From assembly GCA_964414265.1 (NCBI GenBank), contig CAYPVT010000035.1, forward strand, positions 1-7,342: a DNA stretch of 7,342 nt, in the 5' to 3' direction. A program made the position numbers and the translations under genes. The notes beneath the pieces are model-generated. The model did no database searches and was not told where the DNA came from. It worked only from the letters and a program-made list of their open reading frames with translations. This document shows, piece after piece, positions 5,127 through 7,342 of the stretch (the first letter of the stretch is position 1; each line of letters opens with the position of its first letter). Source of the DNA: VMEP01 sp964414265. GTDB taxonomy: Bacteria; Patescibacteriota; Minisyncoccia; Phycocordibacterales; VMEP01.

Positions 5127-6026
5127 CTACCCTACCAAAGCGTTAACACGTTCATTAATTGGTGGATGAGTTGAAAAAATTTTTACTAAAAACGGAGTCT
5201 TGTTGTCGGAATTATTATTCGCCCCAAATGGATTCGAAATAAAAAGGTGCGCCGTCGCGTTATTGGCCTTCACCATTGGACGGTTATATCCCCCTATTTT
5301 CTTAAGCGCGTTTGCAAGACCTTCTGGATATCTAGTCAAAAGTACTCCTGAAGCATCCGCCAAGAACTCCCGTTTACGGGAAACGGCAAGCTGAAGAAGA
5401 GTTGCGGCAATTGGAGCCAGGATCATTAAAACAATTCCAATAGCCATGATTACCCCACTTGCCTTATTGTCACGGTCGTTATTACCACCAAAAAAAGTGG
5501 CACGCATTGCCATGTCTGAAATAATAGTAACAAAACCAACAAGCACCACGGCGACAGTAGAAACCAGCATATCTCTATTCCCAATATGAGAAAGCTCGTG
5601 AGCTATCACTCCCTCAAGCTCATTCTTGTCTAAAGTTTGAAGAAGTCCTGTTGTCGCGGCAACCACTGCGTGTTCTTTGTTTCTCCCAGTTGCGAAAGCA
5701 TTCGGGGCAGGGTCATCAATCACATAAAGTTTTGGCATTGGAAGTCCGGCTGTAATTGAAAGATTTTCTACTATTGTGTAGAAGTTGAAAAACTCAGCTC
5801 TCGTTGCCTCTCTCGCGCCGGTCATAGAAAGAACTATTTTATCCGAAAACCAATAGCTCGTAATATTCATTCCGATACTAAAAACAACGGCGATATATAG
5901 AATGCTTTGATTTCCAAAATACAAACTAGCACCCCACCCCACACCAATTACAATCGCAAAAAACACAGTCATAATAAACCAAGTTTTCAGTATATTTTGG
6001 GTTTGATGAGTATATGGATTGGTCAT
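5127..6026 (-). CDS. htpX: HtpX-family membrane zinc metalloprotease (M48)
   Basis: The 299-residue protein is a membrane endopeptidase of the M48B family that removes misfolded membrane proteins. Two hydrophobic helices lie at about 15-35 and 41-60. The zinc site is HELSH (His143, Glu144, His147), with the third ligand probably Glu220 in SRKREFLADASG. Two further hydrophobic segments at about 155-175 and 190-214 lie between them. The C-terminal STHPPINERVNAL motif is the standard family ending. DPAPNAFATG at 105-114 is also conserved. All catalytic residues are intact and the length is normal. The gene lies 59 bp after lemA, a pairing seen in many bacteria, and 12 bp before the phosphatidyltransferase. 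The start has no Shine-Dalgarno, only an A/T-rich leader. Confidence 0.95.
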   Translation of the reverse strand: MTNPYTHQTQNILKTWFIMTVFFAIVIGVGWGASLYFGNQSILYIAVVFSIGMNITSYWFSDKIVLSMTGAREATRAEFFNFYTIVENLSITAGLPMPKLYVIDDPAPNAFATGRNKEHAVVAATTGLLQTLDKNELEGVIAHELSHIGNRDMLVSTVAVVLVGFVTIISDMAMRATFFGGNNDRDNKASGVIMAIGIVLMILAPIAATLLQLAVSRKREFLADASGVLLTRYPEGLANALKKIGGYNRPMVKANNATAHLFISNPFGANNNSDNKTPFLVKIFSTHPPINERVNALVG

Positions 6027-6085
6027 TAAAATAATTGACTTAGAAAATTAAACTAATTATTTTTCAAAAAGAAAAACAAAAGAAT

Positions 6086-6646
6086 CTAGAATTTTACCTC
6101 AACTGGATTGCGGGCACTAGCCTCAGCCTCATCTAATTCAAAGAATTCCATTTTTTCAAAATGAAAAATTGAAGCAATAAGGTTTCCAGGAAATGATTCT
6201 ATGCCAATCGATAAATCGCGAGCGTTCATGTTGTAGAACCTTCGCGCTGCTTGAATTTTATTTTCTGTGTCTGACAATTCATTTTGAAGTGAGAGAAAAT
6301 TCTGGTTTGCTTTAAGTTCTGGGTACGCCTCTGCAATAGCAAAAACTGATTTCAATGCGCTAGAAAGCATATTTTCTGCTGCCGCCTTATCAGCAACACC
6401 ACCTGCTCCCATCGCTTTAGCGCGGGCGTCAGAAACTTTTTCAAACGCTGAGCTTTCATGAGTAGCATAACCCTTAACAGTATTTACTAAATTAGGAATG
6501 AGGTCGTAGCGACGTTTCAATTGAACATCAATATCAGACCAAGCCTCTTTTGTGCGATTAACTAAAGTAACAAAGCTGTTGTAAGCAAATATCCCCCAAG
6601 CCACAACAACGGCAACGACTGCTAAAATAATGTTTACTGGTGTCAT
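6086..6646 (-). CDS. lemA: LemA family membrane protein
   Basis: The 186-residue protein has one N-terminal membrane helix (about 4-22) and a long helical domain. Family motifs are clear: YNSFVTLVNRTKEAWSDIDV (22-41), KRRYDLIPNLVNTVKGYATHE (44-64), then YPELKANQNFLSLQNELSDTE (108-128), and a final segment with ARRFYNMNARDLS and the phenylalanine-proline turn SFPGNLIA (151-158). LemA proteins often sit next to htpX or other membrane proteases and may act as an adaptor or scaffold, but the biochemical role is not settled. Here it is the first gene of the unit lemA-htpX-phosphatidyltransferase. A promoter is visible at 6687-6714. There is no Shine-Dalgarno before the ATG. Length is typical. Confidence 0.95.
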   Translation of the reverse strand: MTPVNIILAVVAVVVAWGIFAYNSFVTLVNRTKEAWSDIDVQLKRRYDLIPNLVNTVKGYATHESSAFEKVSDARAKAMGAGGVADKAAAENMLSSALKSVFAIAEAYPELKANQNFLSLQNELSDTENKIQAARRFYNMNARDLSIGIESFPGNLIASIFHFEKMEFFELDEAEASARNPVEVKF

Positions 6647-6686
6647 AAAAATAATGAGTTAAAAAATTAATAACAATAACAAAGGA

Positions 6687-6714
6687 ATTATGACAGGACC
6701 ACACCCAAAATCAA
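6687..6714 (-). promoter_or_regulatory. Sigma70-type promoter of the lemA operon
   Basis: On the minus strand, TTGATT (6709-6714) is followed by a 16-bp spacer and CATAAT (6687-6692). The bases before the -10 read TGT, making it an extended -10. Transcription should start near 6680 and give an A/T-rich leader of about 34 nt before the lemA ATG at 6646. It is the best two-box promoter in the window. Confidence 0.6.
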
Positions 6715-6718
6715 GCAA

Positions 6719-6742
6719 CAAAAAGCCCCCAAGACACTTTGG
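6719..6742 (-). terminator. Weak terminator candidate downstream of groEL
   Basis: On the minus strand CCAA-6nt-TTGG (6742-6739 with 6732-6729) is followed by GGGC and TTTTTG. The stem has only 4 bp, so it would be inefficient. It lies about 50 bp past the groEL stop and just before the lemA promoter, the expected place for an end of transcription. Confidence 0.25.
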
Positions 6743-6760
6743 TTACAAAATGTTCAGGCG

Positions 6761-6782
6761 ACCATTTTCCTTAAAAAATGGT
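6761..6782. repeat. 8-bp inverted repeat in the groEL 3' region
   Basis: ACCATTTT (6761-6768) and AAAATGGT (6775-6782) are perfect inverted copies around a 6-nt loop, beginning 9 bp after the groEL stop. No T-tract follows on the minus strand, so it may stabilise the mRNA 3' end rather than terminate. Confidence 0.45.
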
Positions 6783-6791
6783 AGCTGTAAG

Positions 6792-7342
6792 TCAATAGCC
6801 CATCCCTGACGCAGGTGCTTCTTTTTCTTCCTTTGGCTCATCGGCGATTGCGACTTCGGTCGTAAGCAAAACAGCGGCAGCTGAAGCGGCATTTTGAACA
6901 CCGCTTCTTGTCACCTTTAGTGGGTCAATAATTCCGGCCAAAATCATGTCGGGAACTATTTCGTCATTCGCCGCGTCATACCCAGAAAAACCTTTTGCAT
7001 TTTTAACTTTATCAACAATAACAGAACCATCATCCTTGCCGGCATTGATTGCAATCTGGCGAAGTGGCGCTTCAAGCGCTTTCAAAAGGATACTGACACC
7101 AACCATAAATTCAGACTCAAAACTCTTTGCGTAAGCTGGTGCATGTTTTAGTGTTGCCTCAACAGACTTCGCAGCTTTAATAAGCGCAACTCCACCTCCA
7201 GGAACAATCCCTTCTTCAACAGCAGCCTTTGTCGCGTTAACTGCGTCTTCTATTTTTAGTTTCAAATACTTCATTTCTGTTTCTGTTGCTGCTCCAACTT
7301 TTATAACAGCAACTCCACCAGTTAACTTTGCGAGTCGTTCTT
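6792..7342 (-). CDS. groEL: GroEL chaperonin, C-terminal part (5' end outside the window)
   Basis: The frame is open to the window edge and covers about 182 C-terminal residues of the 60-kDa chaperonin, which folds proteins in an ATP-driven double ring with GroES. The visible part begins ERLAKLTGGVAVIKVGAATE. It continues with IEDAVNATKAAVEEG (holding the conserved nucleotide-site Asp), then GIVPGGGVAL, the NAGKDDGSVIV segment and the GIIDPLKVTRSGVQNAAS segment of the equatorial domain. The ATG at 7274 lies inside the conserved EMK segment and is not the true start. The protein ends EEKEAPASGMGY, so the usual Gly-Gly-Met tail is reduced to one GMGY. The TGA stop shows that TGA is not recoded. 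There is a gap of 145 bp to lemA, which has its own promoter. Confidence 0.97.
   Translation of the reverse strand, partial: ERLAKLTGGVAVIKVGAATETEMKYLKLKIEDAVNATKAAVEEGIVPGGGVALIKAAKSVEATLKHAPAYAKSFESEFMVGVSILLKALEAPLRQIAINAGKDDGSVIVDKVKNAKGFSGYDAANDEIVPDMILAGIIDPLKVTRSGVQNAASAAAVLLTTEVAIADEPKEEKEAPASGMGY

Noticed and set aside
6792..7342. Recoded TGA (as in Gracilibacteria and Absconditabacteria)
   Set aside because: TGA ends groEL exactly at the expected C-terminus, and none of the complete genes contains an in-frame TGA, so the standard bacterial code fits.

Overview
The window reads as a piece of an AT-rich bacterial chromosome, most likely from a Candidate Phyla Radiation / Patescibacteria (Parcubacteria-like) organism. 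This placement is inferred from gene content and style: a monomeric-type B12-dependent ribonucleotide reductase with an N-terminal ATP-cone, a short type IV pilin, a LemA-HtpX pair, short intergenic gaps, and AT-rich leaders without clear Shine-Dalgarno sites. No ribosomal RNA or marker phylogeny is available to confirm it. The genetic code looks standard: TGA ends groEL exactly at the expected C-terminus and no reading frame contains a TGA that must be read through.

Every complete protein gene is on the minus strand, so the window is read from right to left. (1) 6792-7342: the C-terminal part of GroEL, cut by the window edge. (2) 6646 down to 4494: lemA, htpX and a CDP-alcohol phosphatidyltransferase, probably one membrane-related operon with a promoter at 6687-6714. 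(3) 4454 down to 4018: a repeat-rich tRNA neighbourhood. It holds an intact tRNA-Ser(GGA), a broken copy of its 5' half interrupted by a 68-bp palindromic insert, a 14-bp copy of its 3' end, and five closely packed hairpins. (4) 3930 down to 2832: a type IV pilin with an extended -10 promoter, followed 22 bp later by a membrane-anchored DUF192 protein. (5) 2831-2462: 370 bp without a gene but rich in inverted repeats, forming the leader region of the next gene. (6) 2461-164: the adenosylcobalamin-dependent ribonucleotide reductase, ending at a bidirectional terminator at 106-136. (7) At the left edge, a few plus-strand codons resemble the C-terminus of a DDE transposase.

The named genes are housekeeping: dNTP synthesis, protein folding, membrane protein quality control, phospholipid synthesis and surface pili. 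The least ordinary parts are non-coding: the hairpin array and tRNA fragments at 4018-4454, and the structured leader at 2462-2747. No complete unknown protein system is visible.
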